Assembly (NCBI RefSeq): GCF_014646355.1
Contig: NZ_BMNH01000003.1
Location: 449,131 to 513,130, forward strand
Origin: Nonomuraea cavernae
GTDB taxonomy: Bacteria; Actinomycetota; Actinomycetes; Streptosporangiales; Streptosporangiaceae
Reading direction: 5' to 3'
DNA length: 64,000 bases
Positions within the stretch are counted from its first letter, which is position 1; each line of letters begins with the position of its first letter. The notes beneath the pieces are model-generated. The model was given only the letters and a program-made list of their open reading frames with translations. It did no database searches and was not told the DNA's origin. Below, piece after piece: positions 8,524 through 17,602 of this stretch. The position numbers and the translations under genes were made by a program.

Positions 8524-9636
8524 TCACGGGGAGGCCTTCGAGATCGCTGACGGGGGCTCCGCGGCGGCACTCCGGCCGTTGCGTCTGCGCAGGAGCGCCC
8601 ACGCACCCAACGCGAGGCCGCCGAACGGGATCTCGATAGTGTAAGTCCAGAAGCCGAAGAGCAGTGCGGTGGCCGTGGCCTGCGGAGCGTCGACCCCGAA
8701 CGCGAGCAGCAGCGCCGCCACCCCGGTCTCCATGATCCCCGCGCCGCTGGGCGTGACGAGTGCGCTGGTCAGCACGCGTGAAAGGGCGAAGACCGCGATC
8801 GACTGGGCCAGGCCGGGATAGGCCCCGGCGGCCTTCATGCAGATCACCATGATCGCCCACTGGAAGCCCAGGAAGAACACCATGCCCAGCGACAGGCCGA
8901 GCCATCTGGTGCGCAGGATCTCGGCGGTGTCCTTGCGCAGCCGGTGAAGCGCCTCGGAGGCGTGCACCTTGAGGCGTACCAGGCGGGCCAGGAAGTCGAG
9001 CGCCCGGCCGAGGAGCACGGCGGCGCGGTCCCAGTAGAGCGCGGCCGCGACGACCGCGCACAGTGCCAGGATCGACCCCGCGCCCACCCACCCGGCCCTG
9101 GCCACGTCCGGATTGGGCACCTCGCCCGCCATCAGCAGCGCGACGATGCCGACGGCCGGCAGGATGAACCTGAACAAGGTGTTCCAGATGCCGCTCACCA
9201 GCGTCATGACGACGATCGGGCGGTTGGCGAACCCCCAGCCCCTGGTCATCCCGAAGGTCAGCGCCACCCCCGCCGCACCGCCGAACGGCAGCAGGTTGCT
9301 GACCGCGCTGCCCGCCGCGTTGAGCGTGAGGGCCTGCAGGTGGGTCAGCCCCGGCAGCGACCCGGTGAGCACGAACGTGTAGGCGAGCAGGCTGAGCAGC
9401 CAGACCACGGCCATCAACGCGATCATGCCGGCGCCCAGTCCGCCGAACACCTGGCCGATCTGCTGCCAGGAGACCGGTTTGCCGGTGAGCGACTGGACGA
9501 TCTGCGGCAGGTAGACGACCAGCGCCACCGCCAGCGCGAGCGACAGGGCGGACAAGGTGATCTGGAGCCACTTTTTCTTCATCGGCCCACCAGTCTGCCC
9601 GCCCGCGCGCCGCTCCGGATCATCCTGGGGTGTCAT
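8524..9636 (-). CDS. lysylphosphatidylglycerol-synthase-like/flippase membrane protein
   Basis: 370 residues from the ATG at 9636, which overlaps the stop of the PIG-L gene as ATGA. An alternative ATG at 9582 (MKKKWLQ) would shorten it to 352. About eight membrane segments. The stretches NLLPFGGAAGVALTFG and LVTPSGAGIMETGVAALL match the UPF0104/LPG-synthase transmembrane family, which covers lipid flippases and the membrane part of MprF. There is no soluble aminoacyl-transferase domain, so a lipid or polyprenol-glycan transport role is likelier. It may act with the neighbouring deacetylase and glycosyltransferase. Confidence 0.8.
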   Translation of the reverse strand: MTPQDDPERRAGGQTGGPMKKKWLQITLSALSLALAVALVVYLPQIVQSLTGKPVSWQQIGQVFGGLGAGMIALMAVVWLLSLLAYTFVLTGSLPGLTHLQALTLNAAGSAVSNLLPFGGAAGVALTFGMTRGWGFANRPIVVMTLVSGIWNTLFRFILPAVGIVALLMAGEVPNPDVARAGWVGAGSILALCAVVAAALYWDRAAVLLGRALDFLARLVRLKVHASEALHRLRKDTAEILRTRWLGLSLGMVFFLGFQWAIMVICMKAAGAYPGLAQSIAVFALSRVLTSALVTPSGAGIMETGVAALLLAFGVDAPQATATALLFGFWTYTIEIPFGGLALGAWALLRRRNGRSAAAEPPSAISKASP

Positions 9637-10451
9637 TTCGGCCCCGGGTCCAGAGGATGACGCAGGCGGGTGCCGGGCGGGACATCGCGCCGGACGAACC
9701 ACTCGGTGCCGAAGACCAGCCGGTAGAGCGGATAGGGCACCTTCAGCATGACCGCGAGCGTGCGGTCGCTCTCGCCGCCGCTGGCCTGGGAGGCGTGCGC
9801 CGACATCGAGGCCCGCTTCTGCTTCGCGAATCTGCGGACGTTGACCCGGTGGGTGATGGTCTCGCCCGGCGAGTAGGCGCTCTCGAACGTGCGCACGTCG
9901 AACTCCGGCGGGAACCTGTAGACCTTGCCCGCCATCCGCAGCAGCTTGACCAGCGGATCGCGGTTGACGGTCGCCTCCAGGACGATCTCCGTGCCGGCGA
10001 TCTCCGCGGCCCGCCTGCCCACCCGGTGCACCTGCACGTGGTCGGGGTGCCCGTAGCCGCCCGCCGGGTCGTAGATCGACAGCAGGTCGGCCTGCTCCTC
10101 CCGCAGGATCGCGGCCAGCCTGCCGGCCGCCTCCTCGGTGTCGGCGTCGATGAAGGCGTTGTCGGGCCGCTCGTCGGCGACGCCCCCCGCGGGGCTCAGC
10201 CCCGAGTCGCCGTAGCCCAGGCACTCCACGCGGGCGCACCCCAGCAGGGCGGCCGACTCGTACAGCTCCTCGAGCCTGGTGCGGCCGAGCTCGTCGCCCG
10301 GCTCCATGGCGGCCAGACCGCGCTCGCCCGCCGTGGCCACCACGAGCACCACGCGATGCCCCTCGGCCGCGAGCATCGCCATGGTGCCCGCCGTGAGCAG
10401 GGCCTCGTCGTCGGGATGAGCGTGGAAGAACACAGCGGTACGTGGAGGCAC
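9633..10451 (-). CDS. PIG-L family deacetylase
   Basis: 272 residues. The N-terminal AHPDDE (residues 11-16) and the later GYGHPDHVQVH segment supply the zinc ligands of the PIG-L/MshB family, which deacetylates N-acetylglucosaminyl conjugates. The family includes mycothiol enzymes, but this one could equally act on a glycolipid or a secondary metabolite. It is coupled by a 4-base overlap to the downstream flippase-like gene and is divergent from the glycosyltransferase at 10475. Confidence 0.88.
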   Translation of the reverse strand: MPPRTAVFFHAHPDDEALLTAGTMAMLAAEGHRVVLVVATAGERGLAAMEPGDELGRTRLEELYESAALLGCARVECLGYGDSGLSPAGGVADERPDNAFIDADTEEAAGRLAAILREEQADLLSIYDPAGGYGHPDHVQVHRVGRRAAEIAGTEIVLEATVNRDPLVKLLRMAGKVYRFPPEFDVRTFESAYSPGETITHRVNVRRFAKQKRASMSAHASQASGGESDRTLAVMLKVPYPLYRLVFGTEWFVRRDVPPGTRLRHPLDPGPK

Positions 10452-10474
10452 ATGCCCAGATTAGTCTGGGAAGG

Positions 10475-11608
10475 GTGCGGATCTTTCACGTGAGCGACTG
10501 TTACCTGCCACGACTCGGCGGTATCGAGGTGCAGGTGGCCGATCTCGTGCGCACCCAGCGAGAGGCCGGCCACGAAGTCGAGGTGGCCACCGCGACACCT
10601 GGCGAGGCACGGCCGGGGGTGCACCGGATCGTCGCGAGGATGCCGTTCGATCTGCCGGTGCACCCGTTAGGAGTGGGTCACCTCACCCGGCGGATGACCG
10701 CGTCGCGGCCCGACGTGGTCCACGTGCACGCGGGGGCGGTCTCGCCGTTCGCCTGGATGGGGGTGCGCGCCGCCGTACGAGCCGGGGTGCCGTGCGTGGT
10801 GACCGTGCACAGCATGTGGGACCCGATCACGCGCGGCGCCTACCGGCTGCTGCGCCTGGTGTACGGCTGGCAGCGCTGGGGCCTGGTGGCCACCACGGTG
10901 AGCAACGCGGCGGCGGCGCCGATCCGCGCGGTCGCCGGCCCGCGGGTGCCGGTGCACGTCGTGTCCAACGGCCTCGATCTGTCGGGCTGGCGGCCCGCAC
11001 CGTCCACCGGCGCGCCGGGGCGGGGGGAGGAGCCTCGGCGGGCGGAGGTGCACATCGTGGCCGTCGGCCGGCTCGCGCCCCGCAAGCAGCCGGTGCGCCT
11101 GCTGCGGCTGCTCGGCATGGTGCGCGCCCGGGTCCCCGCGTCCATCCGGCTGCGCGCCACCGTGGTGGGCGACGGGCCGGCCCGCGCGTCGATGGAGCGC
11201 TACCTGGCCAGGCACGGCATGTCCGGCTGGGTGTCGCTGCCCGGCCGGCACACCCGTGAGCAGATCGCCAAGGTCCTCGAGTCGGCCGACGTGTTCGTGG
11301 CGCCCGCGCCGCGCGAGTCGTTCGGCATCGCGGCGCTGGAGGCCCGCGCCGCCGGGCTGCCGGTGGTGGCGCGGGCGCAGAGCGGTGTGGCCGACTTCGT
11401 CCGGCAGGGCACCGAGGGGCTGCTCGGGCGTGACCTCGGCGAGCTGGCCGACTCGCTGGCCCGGCTGTGCGCCGATCACGAGTTGCGTGAGCGCATCACC
11501 GCCCACAACCGGGCCGACGCGCCGGCCACCGGCTCGTGGTCGACGGTGCTGGCCGGATTCGACCGCGCCTACGCCGAGGCGGCCCAGCGGTCTCGCGGGA
11601 GCAGGTAG
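10475..11608 (+). CDS. glycosyltransferase family 4 protein
   Basis: 377 residues starting at GTG 10475 (VRIFHVSDCYLPRLGGIE), the usual start of this family. The N-terminal half has the GGxE acceptor-site motif. The C-terminal Rossmann domain has AVGRLAPRKQP, the VSLPGRHTREQI segment and the E-x7-E signature (PRESFGIAALEARAAG) for nucleotide-sugar binding. GT-B fold, retaining enzymes. There is no ribosome site and a TTAGTCT -10-like element lies immediately upstream, so the message may be leaderless. Divergent from the PIG-L gene by 23 bases. Confidence 0.85.
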   Translation: MRIFHVSDCYLPRLGGIEVQVADLVRTQREAGHEVEVATATPGEARPGVHRIVARMPFDLPVHPLGVGHLTRRMTASRPDVVHVHAGAVSPFAWMGVRAAVRAGVPCVVTVHSMWDPITRGAYRLLRLVYGWQRWGLVATTVSNAAAAPIRAVAGPRVPVHVVSNGLDLSGWRPAPSTGAPGRGEEPRRAEVHIVAVGRLAPRKQPVRLLRLLGMVRARVPASIRLRATVVGDGPARASMERYLARHGMSGWVSLPGRHTREQIAKVLESADVFVAPAPRESFGIAALEARAAGLPVVARAQSGVADFVRQGTEGLLGRDLGELADSLARLCADHELRERITAHNRADAPATGSWSTVLAGFDRAYAEAAQRSRGSR

Positions 11609-11648
11609 GCCGGGTACGCCGGGTACGCCGGATCGGCCCGGCGGCCGG

Positions 11649-13136
11649 TCACCGGCGCAGCACCACGTAGCCGTCGCGCTCGAAGACCTTCGCGTAGCCC
11701 TCGCTCACCAGCCGGTCGACCTGGGCCGCCTGGTCCTCGGCCGAGCCGAACGGGAACTCCCAGCGCGCCGTGTCGGCCACCACCCAGGGCGCGCCGTGAG
11801 ACTCGCCGGTCCACAGCATGACCGTGGTCCGCGAGGTCAGCGCGGGGCCGAGCGAGTTGACCGCCTCCACCGTGACGCCGGACGGCACCTGGGCCACGGC
11901 CGCGCGGGCGGCGGCGATCTTGACCTCGTCGCCCTTGTAGAAGTCCGGGTGGTAGAGCTGGTCCAGGGCGAACCTCGGCACGAGCGTCAGCGCGACCACG
12001 TAGACGGCCGCCGACCAGACCAGCTTCAACGAGCGGTCGTCCGGCCGTCTGATCCGGCGCAGCAGCCGGGCCAGGCCGTCCACCCCGGCCAGGAGCAGGA
12101 TCACCACGGTGAACGCGCTGTACTGGAAGTCGGCCTGCCACCACAGGGCGCGGTCGGACAGCATGCGTTCGAGCACGTGCGGCAGCGCGACCACCGACAG
12201 CGGCGACAGCAGGCAGAGCAGCAACGTGGGCCACACCAGCAGGAACAACGTGTCGACCTTGGCCTCGTCGCTGAACGGCAACAGCAGTGAGCCGAGCGGG
12301 TCGGACAGCAGCCCCAGGGCGGCGCCGGGCAGGTCGGGGCCCAGGTGGCCGTAGGCCCAGAAGTCACCGGTGTCGCCGCCCAGCATCGGGATGAGCGCGC
12401 CCCGGGTGAGCAGCACCCCGCAGACGCCCACCACCGCGCAGCAGAGCCCCCGCAACCGGTCGCCGGTGAGCAGCAGGTAGAGCCCGAAACCGATCACCAT
12501 CAGCCCCATGTCCTCCTTGATCAGGAGGAGCGCGAACATCGCCACGAAGGCGGGCAGCGGGCGGTCCGCGTGGTAGCGCTCGATCATGATCGCGGTGAGC
12601 ACGGGCACGAACATCACCTCGTGCGCGTCGAACGCGACCGCCTGCGCGACCGGCCACGACAGCGCGTACGCCACCGCGACCAGGTAGGCCGGGACCGTGC
12701 CCAGCACGCGCCGGGTGAACAGCCAGATGAACGGGATGGCCGCGGCGAACAGCAGCGCCTGGACCACCACCAGCGTCGCCGGGCCGTCGTGGATCCAGTA
12801 GAACGGCGCGAGCAACGCGTAGATCGGCGAGAAGTGGTCGGCCAGCTGGACGTAGTCGAGCCCCCGGTCGTGCCAGGCCCCCATCACCGGGACGTACGGC
12901 GGGCGGAACCGGGCGTAGTTGCGCACCGCCTGGTCGACGATGACCAGGTCGAAGGTGGAGGCGCGGAAGGTGGCGAGCTTCACCAGGCCGAGCACCGCGT
13001 ACGCCGTGGCGGCGGTCAGCGCGATCAGCCCGACCCACAGCCGATGTCCGCGCACCGCGATCCACGGCCGACGACCGCGCACCGCGACCTTCCGGGGTGG
13101 GTCGGCAGCGGTGGTGGCTCCCGTCTCGGCCGCCAT
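11649..13136 (-). CDS. DUF2079 domain-containing membrane protein
   Basis: 495 residues from the ATG at 13136; a TTG at 13160 would add 8. About ten membrane segments follow a basic cytoplasmic start. The early motif TFDLVIVDQAVRNYARF and HFSPIYALLAPFYW are hallmarks of DUF2079, which resembles GT-C glycosyltransferases, and the acidic residues of the first loop are present. The soluble C-terminus is extracellular. The likely role is transfer of a sugar from a polyprenyl carrier, by analogy only. It converges on the GT4 gene. Confidence 0.8.
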   Translation of the reverse strand: MAAETGATTAADPPRKVAVRGRRPWIAVRGHRLWVGLIALTAATAYAVLGLVKLATFRASTFDLVIVDQAVRNYARFRPPYVPVMGAWHDRGLDYVQLADHFSPIYALLAPFYWIHDGPATLVVVQALLFAAAIPFIWLFTRRVLGTVPAYLVAVAYALSWPVAQAVAFDAHEVMFVPVLTAIMIERYHADRPLPAFVAMFALLLIKEDMGLMVIGFGLYLLLTGDRLRGLCCAVVGVCGVLLTRGALIPMLGGDTGDFWAYGHLGPDLPGAALGLLSDPLGSLLLPFSDEAKVDTLFLLVWPTLLLCLLSPLSVVALPHVLERMLSDRALWWQADFQYSAFTVVILLLAGVDGLARLLRRIRRPDDRSLKLVWSAAVYVVALTLVPRFALDQLYHPDFYKGDEVKIAAARAAVAQVPSGVTVEAVNSLGPALTSRTTVMLWTGESHGAPWVVADTARWEFPFGSAEDQAAQVDRLVSEGYAKVFERDGYVVLRR

Positions 13137-13251
13137 GATGTCGCCCGTCACGGGCAGCAAGAGTAGACCGATTTGCCCTGGAGCGTGTCATGACCGCCGC
13201 GTCGCTGTGCCCCCACACAGACCACACGCGACGCGACGGCCGGCTATCCGA

Positions 13252-13632
13252 TCAGGAGCAGGCGCTCGTGATCTTGGTCTGGAAGCTGGAGAGCTTGGAC
13301 GTCGCGGCCGTCATCTCGCTGACGTCGTTGCTCTTGAAGCTGTCGAATATCCCGGCGAACTCCTTGAGTGAGGAGCCGAGCTCACCGTCGTACTTGCCCG
13401 CCAGCGCGTTGGCCTTGTCGGAGGCGACGGTGGCGGCGTTCTTCAGCGCGTCGGGGTCCGTGGCCGCGCTGCCCAGAGAGGTGCTGAACTCGTTGGAGAT
13501 CGTGGTGATCTCCTGGGCGACCGCGTTGCAGTCGACCGCGTTGCCGATGGCGCCGCACGCGGTGGTGAGGCCGGCGAGAGCGAACGTCGCGATCGTCAGC
13601 GCGATCCGACGACGAGGGGGAGTCATGGTCAT
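13252..13632 (-). CDS. small putative lipoprotein
   Basis: 126 residues. The basic start (MTMTPPRRR) and hydrophobic segment end in GLTTAC, a weak lipobox with Cys26 (Thr at -3 instead of Leu/Val). The mature part is a mostly helical Ala/Ser/Thr-rich domain with a second cysteine pair (C35 and the penultimate Cys). No domain recognised. Two ATGs lie two codons apart; the upstream one is chosen. Confidence 0.7.
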   Translation of the reverse strand: MTMTPPRRRIALTIATFALAGLTTACGAIGNAVDCNAVAQEITTISNEFSTSLGSAATDPDALKNAATVASDKANALAGKYDGELGSSLKEFAGIFDSFKSNDVSEMTAATSKLSSFQTKITSACS

Positions 13633-13766
13633 GCCCTTCGTTGGGATGGAATGAAGGGGACATTATGGATCTCCTCTTGCTGGCCGCTTGCACGAAACTA
13701 ACAACTTCCTTATGAACTGTGATCAACCGCGCGCTACCAGGCGTCAGGCCGATCCTGGGCGGCCTC

Positions 13767-13795
13767 TTGACAGCCTCGTGAGCCCGACCTGACCA
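13767..13795 (+). promoter_or_regulatory. candidate promoter for the Rieske oxygenase
   Basis: Perfect -35 TTGACA at 13767-13772. The hexamer 17 bases further (TGACCA, 13790-13795) is a poor -10. It lies about 50 bases before the TTG start of the oxygenase gene. Confidence 0.35.
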
Positions 13796-13844
13796 TGGCG
13801 CATGTAGGGCAACTCGGTGCGTATTACGCAACAAGAGGTGTCGA

Positions 13845-14957
13845 TTGGCCAGTACGTCAAGCTTGATCCCCACGCTCTCCGGCCCCTCCTACACCGATCC
13901 CGCGGTGTTCGAGGAGGAGCAGGCGAAGATCTTCGAGTCCCTGTGGTTCTGCGCGGTCCGGTCCGGCGACCTCCGCGCGCCGGGCGCGTTCAGGACCGTC
14001 CAGGTCGGCAGGGAGAACGTGATCGTGGTCCGGGGGCGCGACGGCGCGCTGCGGGCCTTCCTCAACGTCTGCAGGCATCGCGGCGCCCGCCTGTGCCCGG
14101 AGGAGTCCGGCGAGGTGAAGCGGACGATCAGGTGCGCCTATCACGCCTGGTCCTACGACCTCGACGGGCGGCTGGCCGCCGCGCCCAACCTGGCGAAGAT
14201 GCCCGACATCGACCGGACCGAGTACGGGCTGATCCCGGTGCGGCTGCGCGAATGGCTCGGATACGCCTGGGTCTGCCTGGCCGACGAGCCGCCCTCGTTC
14301 GAGGAGACGGTGATCCACGCCGCCACCGAACGGCTGGGAGACCCGGCCGCGATCGAGCACTACCAGGTCGACCGGCTCGCCCTCGGCCGCCGCGTCGTCT
14401 ACGACGTCCAGGCCAACTGGAAGCTCATCGTCGAGAACTTCATGGAGTGCTACCACTGCGCCACCATCCACCCGGAGCTCACGGCCGTGCTGCCGGAGTT
14501 CGCCGGGGGCTTCGCGGCGCAGTACTACGTGGGCCACGGCGCGGAGTTCGCCGCGAAGGCCGAGGGGTTCACCGTGGACGGCGGCCCCGGCTTCGGCAAG
14601 CTGCCCGACGTGCCGGCCGAGCAGGACCGGCGCTACTACGCGATCACCGTCAAGCCGCAGGTGTTCGTCAACCTGGTGCCCGACCACGTGATCCTGCACC
14701 GGATGTTCCCGCTGGCGGCCGACCGCACGGTGGTGGAGTGCGACTGGCTCTACCACCCCGACGTGGTGGCCGCGGGCGCCGACCTGTCACGCTCGGTGGA
14801 GTTGTTCCACCGGGTCAACCTGCAGGACTTCGACGCCTGCGAGCGCACGCAGCCCGGGATGTCGTCACGTGCCTACCGCCGGGGCGGCGTGCTGGTGCCG
14901 AGCGAGCACCACATCTCGATCTTCCATCAATGGGTGAACCAGCGCCTGCGCGGATAG
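13845..14957 (+). CDS. Rieske aromatic-ring-hydroxylating/demethylating oxygenase, alpha subunit
   Basis: 370 residues, TTG start after an AAGAGG site. The Rieske [2Fe-2S] ligands are complete: CRH (Cys76, His78) and CAYH (Cys97, His100). The catalytic iron site is suggested by ENFMECYHCATIHPEL (two His), with a later Asp in the D-x-D pattern near the C-terminus. The family hydroxylates aromatics or N-demethylates betaines, and needs a separate reductase that is not seen nearby. The overall layout recalls GbcA-type glycine betaine monooxygenases, but substrate cannot be decided. It overlaps the convergent DUF1707 gene by 31 bases. Confidence 0.88.
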   Translation: MASTSSLIPTLSGPSYTDPAVFEEEQAKIFESLWFCAVRSGDLRAPGAFRTVQVGRENVIVVRGRDGALRAFLNVCRHRGARLCPEESGEVKRTIRCAYHAWSYDLDGRLAAAPNLAKMPDIDRTEYGLIPVRLREWLGYAWVCLADEPPSFEETVIHAATERLGDPAAIEHYQVDRLALGRRVVYDVQANWKLIVENFMECYHCATIHPELTAVLPEFAGGFAAQYYVGHGAEFAAKAEGFTVDGGPGFGKLPDVPAEQDRRYYAITVKPQVFVNLVPDHVILHRMFPLAADRTVVECDWLYHPDVVAAGADLSRSVELFHRVNLQDFDACERTQPGMSSRAYRRGGVLVPSEHHISIFHQWVNQRLRG

Positions 14958-15481
14958 CGGACCACCAGCTGGCCGTACTTGCTCTCCCCGGTCACCACGA
15001 CGTAGAGGGCTCCGGGGCGGGGCCTGCCCGGGACGTCCGTGGTGCTCGTGCTGCCCCACGTGTTCTGGAACCGGTCCACGTTCGCGGCGCCGCCCTCGGG
15101 CAGCACGATCGTGGCGGAGCCGTACTTGAGGTCCAGGTCCAGGTCGACGACCGGATGCGGAATGGCGGCCTGCGAGAAGTCGAGCTCGACGCTGGCGTAC
15201 TTGGACACCACCCGCAGGCGCCGCGGCACCGCCCAGTCGCCGGACCGCTTGATGTGGCCGCTCTTCGACTCCAGCAGGACCACGTCGTCGACGACGGGCG
15301 ACTCGTGGGGAAGGTCGGCGATGAGCCCGGCCAGATCGCCGTAGGTCTTGGCGGTGAGGGCCACCTCGAGCCGGTCCTCCAGCTCCAGTTGGTTGAGACG
15401 ACCCTCGGTGAATGCGCGTTGCAACTGCTGCGCGGCGCGCTCCCGATCCTCGTCGGAGACGCGCATTTCCAAATCCGACAT
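14927..15481 (-). CDS. DUF1707 domain-containing protein
   Basis: 184 residues. The N-terminal 60 residues (RVSDEDRERAAQQLQRAF, then LELEDRLEVALTAKTYGDL) are a textbook DUF1707/SHOCT-like helical domain. It is followed by a beta-rich domain like the cell-wall-active antibiotic response region (LDLDLKYGSATIVLPEG). No membrane segment. Function unknown; the family is common and often multi-copy in actinomycetes. Confidence 0.88.
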   Translation of the reverse strand: MSDLEMRVSDEDRERAAQQLQRAFTEGRLNQLELEDRLEVALTAKTYGDLAGLIADLPHESPVVDDVVLLESKSGHIKRSGDWAVPRRLRVVSKYASVELDFSQAAIPHPVVDLDLDLKYGSATIVLPEGGAANVDRFQNTWGSTSTTDVPGRPRPGALYVVVTGESKYGQLVVRYPRRRWFTH

Positions 15482-15660
15482 GTCATGAGCATAGTTCGCG
15501 AGGATCAGAACGGCAGGCGCCGTCCGGAGGGGGTGCGCAGATCGAGGGGGAGCGGACGTCGAACCGGCTGGGGACGGCGAACGATCTGGAGTCTGGTCAC
15601 AGCAGACAGATACCCAACGAATGGCAGGGAAGTCCTCACGAGAGGGTACGGTGGAAACCG

Positions 15661-16614
15661 ATGTCGGGAGATCCTTTCGTGCACACCGCCCTCTTCTACC
15701 AGGGGGAGCGGGAGTACACGAGTGCCGTCACCGCTTTCGTCCGCGAAGGACTGGAGTCCGGTGACCCGACAGCGGTGGCGGTGCCCGAGGCCAACCTCAA
15801 GCTGATCGAGGCGGAGCTGGGCGACGAGGCCGCCCGTGTCCACCTGCTCGACATGACGCGGGCCGGCCGCAACCCCGGCCGCATCATCCCCGGCGTGCTG
15901 CGTGACTTCGCCGACCGGCACCCCGGCGACCACGTCCGGATCGTCGGCGAGCCCATCTGGCCCGGCCGCACGACGACCGAATACCCCGCGTGCGTGCAGC
16001 ACGAGGCGCTGATCAACCACGCGTTCTCCGGCCGCGCCGCCACGATCCTGTGCCCCTACGACGCCGTGCGGCTCGGTCCTGATGTCCTCCACGACGCGGA
16101 GCTGACCCACCCGGTGCTCCGCGACGGCGGCGGCGGTGAGCGGCGCAGCCACGGCTACGCGCCCGACCAGGTCGTCGACCGCCACAACCAGCCCCTCGGC
16201 GAGCCCGGCGCGTTCGTCTCGCTCCGGTTCGACCGCACCAACCTGGCCGGGGCGCGCGGGCTGGCCGCCGAGCGGGCCATCGAGCTCGGCTTCGGCGGCG
16301 ACCGGCTCGACGACATCCGCCTGGTGATCGCCGAGCTCGGCGCCAACAGCCTCGACCACGGCGGAGGCAGCGGCCTGATCAGGATCTGGACCGAGGCCGG
16401 CCGGCTGGTCTGCGAGGTCAGCGACACCGGTCACATCACCGACCCGCTGGCCGGGCGCCAGCCCGTCGACGCGGGCATCGCGGGCTCACGCGGGCTGCTG
16501 ATCGTCAACCTGGTCAGCGACCTGGTCCGGGTGCACACCCGCGCGGGCGGCACCACGATCCGCACCTACTTCGACCTCCCGGCCCGCGCCTCGATGCCCG
16601 TCATGCCCGCGTAG
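15661..16614 (+). CDS. anti-sigma regulatory protein (MEDS sensor + HATPase kinase)
   Basis: 317 residues. The N-terminal half (about 5-160) is a MEDS domain (HTALFYQGEREYTSAVTAFV, with conserved GEPIWPGR). The C-terminal half is a GHKL/HATPase_c module of the RsbW/RsbA type, with the N-box LVIAELGANSLDHGG and a G-box around SRGLLIVNLVSDLV. These proteins bind sigma factors or anti-sigma antagonists in a partner switch. The STAS antagonist (20500) and sigma factor (20897) a few kilobases on are plausible partners, though not co-transcribed. ATG 15661 is chosen because the MEDS domain begins there. Confidence 0.85.
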   Translation: MSGDPFVHTALFYQGEREYTSAVTAFVREGLESGDPTAVAVPEANLKLIEAELGDEAARVHLLDMTRAGRNPGRIIPGVLRDFADRHPGDHVRIVGEPIWPGRTTTEYPACVQHEALINHAFSGRAATILCPYDAVRLGPDVLHDAELTHPVLRDGGGGERRSHGYAPDQVVDRHNQPLGEPGAFVSLRFDRTNLAGARGLAAERAIELGFGGDRLDDIRLVIAELGANSLDHGGGSGLIRIWTEAGRLVCEVSDTGHITDPLAGRQPVDAGIAGSRGLLIVNLVSDLVRVHTRAGGTTIRTYFDLPARASMPVMPA

Positions 16615-16782
16615 CGCGCGCCGGATCCACCCTGAGGGGGCAGGCCCTACCCGGGGTCGGGTCCGACCAGGTCAGCCCGGTCGAGTCCGAAGTCGTACGA
16701 CCAAGGTAGTAAGGGGTCGTTCAGGGCTCCTTCGGGCCGATCTCCGATATTCCGCGAGACCGTGTTCCAGCAGTTTTGAAGC

Positions 16783-17412
16783 ATGAAGGCACTGCTCGTC
16801 AGCGGACTCACGGCCACCGGCGCAGGCACCGGCGCCATGCTCATCCTGCACGCCCGGGCCGGGCTCGACCCCATGCACACCGTGATCAGCGAGTACGCCT
16901 TCCACTCCGACGGCTGGCTGCTGCCCACCGCGCTGACGCTGTTCGCGGCCGGCGGGGTGCTGACCGCGGAGGCGCTGCGCAGGGCGGGCGCCGGCCGCTG
17001 GATCGTGATGCTGCTGGTGGCCTGGGCGGTGAGCATGTTCCTGATCGGCGCGTTCCCCACGGACCGGCCGGGCGTGCCGTTGTCCATGTCCGGAGGCATC
17101 CACCGCTACGCCGCCTTCGCCGCGTTCCTGGTGATGCCCGCGGCGGGCATGCTGCTGGCCCGCGACCAGGCCAGGTACGCCCGGACCGTAAGGGTCCTGA
17201 GCGCGGTGGCGCTCGGCGCGCTGCTGCTCGTCGTCGTCCCGTACGTGCTGCGTATGTTCGGCATCCCGCTGACCAACGACGACATCCCGGCCGGGCTGAC
17301 CCAGCGGGTCGTGGTGATCACCGAGCTGGGCGTGCTGGCGCTGGCCGGTCTGTCGCTGCTCAGGCCCTCGCTTCAGCGCTCCCAGGGCGGGGCCTCGCCC
17401 ATCTTGGCGTAG
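16783..17412 (+). CDS. DUF998 family membrane protein
   Basis: 209 residues with six predicted membrane segments. The early HTVISEYAF motif and the periplasmic GGIHRYAAFAAFL segment are typical of DUF998, a family of unknown function in actinobacteria. The last 40 bases overlap a minus-strand phage-like fragment, which suggests that mobile DNA once inserted right at its 3' end. Confidence 0.82.
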   Translation: MKALLVSGLTATGAGTGAMLILHARAGLDPMHTVISEYAFHSDGWLLPTALTLFAAGGVLTAEALRRAGAGRWIVMLLVAWAVSMFLIGAFPTDRPGVPLSMSGGIHRYAAFAAFLVMPAAGMLLARDQARYARTVRVLSAVALGALLLVVVPYVLRMFGIPLTNDDIPAGLTQRVVVITELGVLALAGLSLLRPSLQRSQGGASPILA

Positions 17413-17530
17413 TAGCGCGCCAGGTGGTCCTCGACGCCCGCGACGTCGCCCTCCGGGAGGTCGATGCCGCCCCTCGCGCCGTCCATGATCGCGGCTGCCG
17501 AGAAGACGGCGCGCGGGAGCACTGTCCGGA
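17373..17530 (-). pseudogene. C-terminal fragment resembling a phage structural/protease protein
   Basis: A minus-strand open frame reads PRAVFSAAAIMDGARGGID, then LPEGDV, HLARYYAKMGEAPPWER and a stop at 17373. The GARGGID...HLxRYYAKM...PPW pattern is, from memory, that of the C-terminus of tailed-phage prohead-protease or Mu-I-like proteins. Only about 50 residues remain: the frame is closed upstream by a stop in the intergenic region, and the best start is ATG 17486. It overlaps the end of the DUF998 gene. Confidence 0.45.
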
Positions 17531-17602
17531 TACCCCGCGCCAGGACTGAAACCGAGGGGCGTAGGTAGAAAAGGGGGAAAGCTGACTAGGGGGTAGCAGG
17601 TT

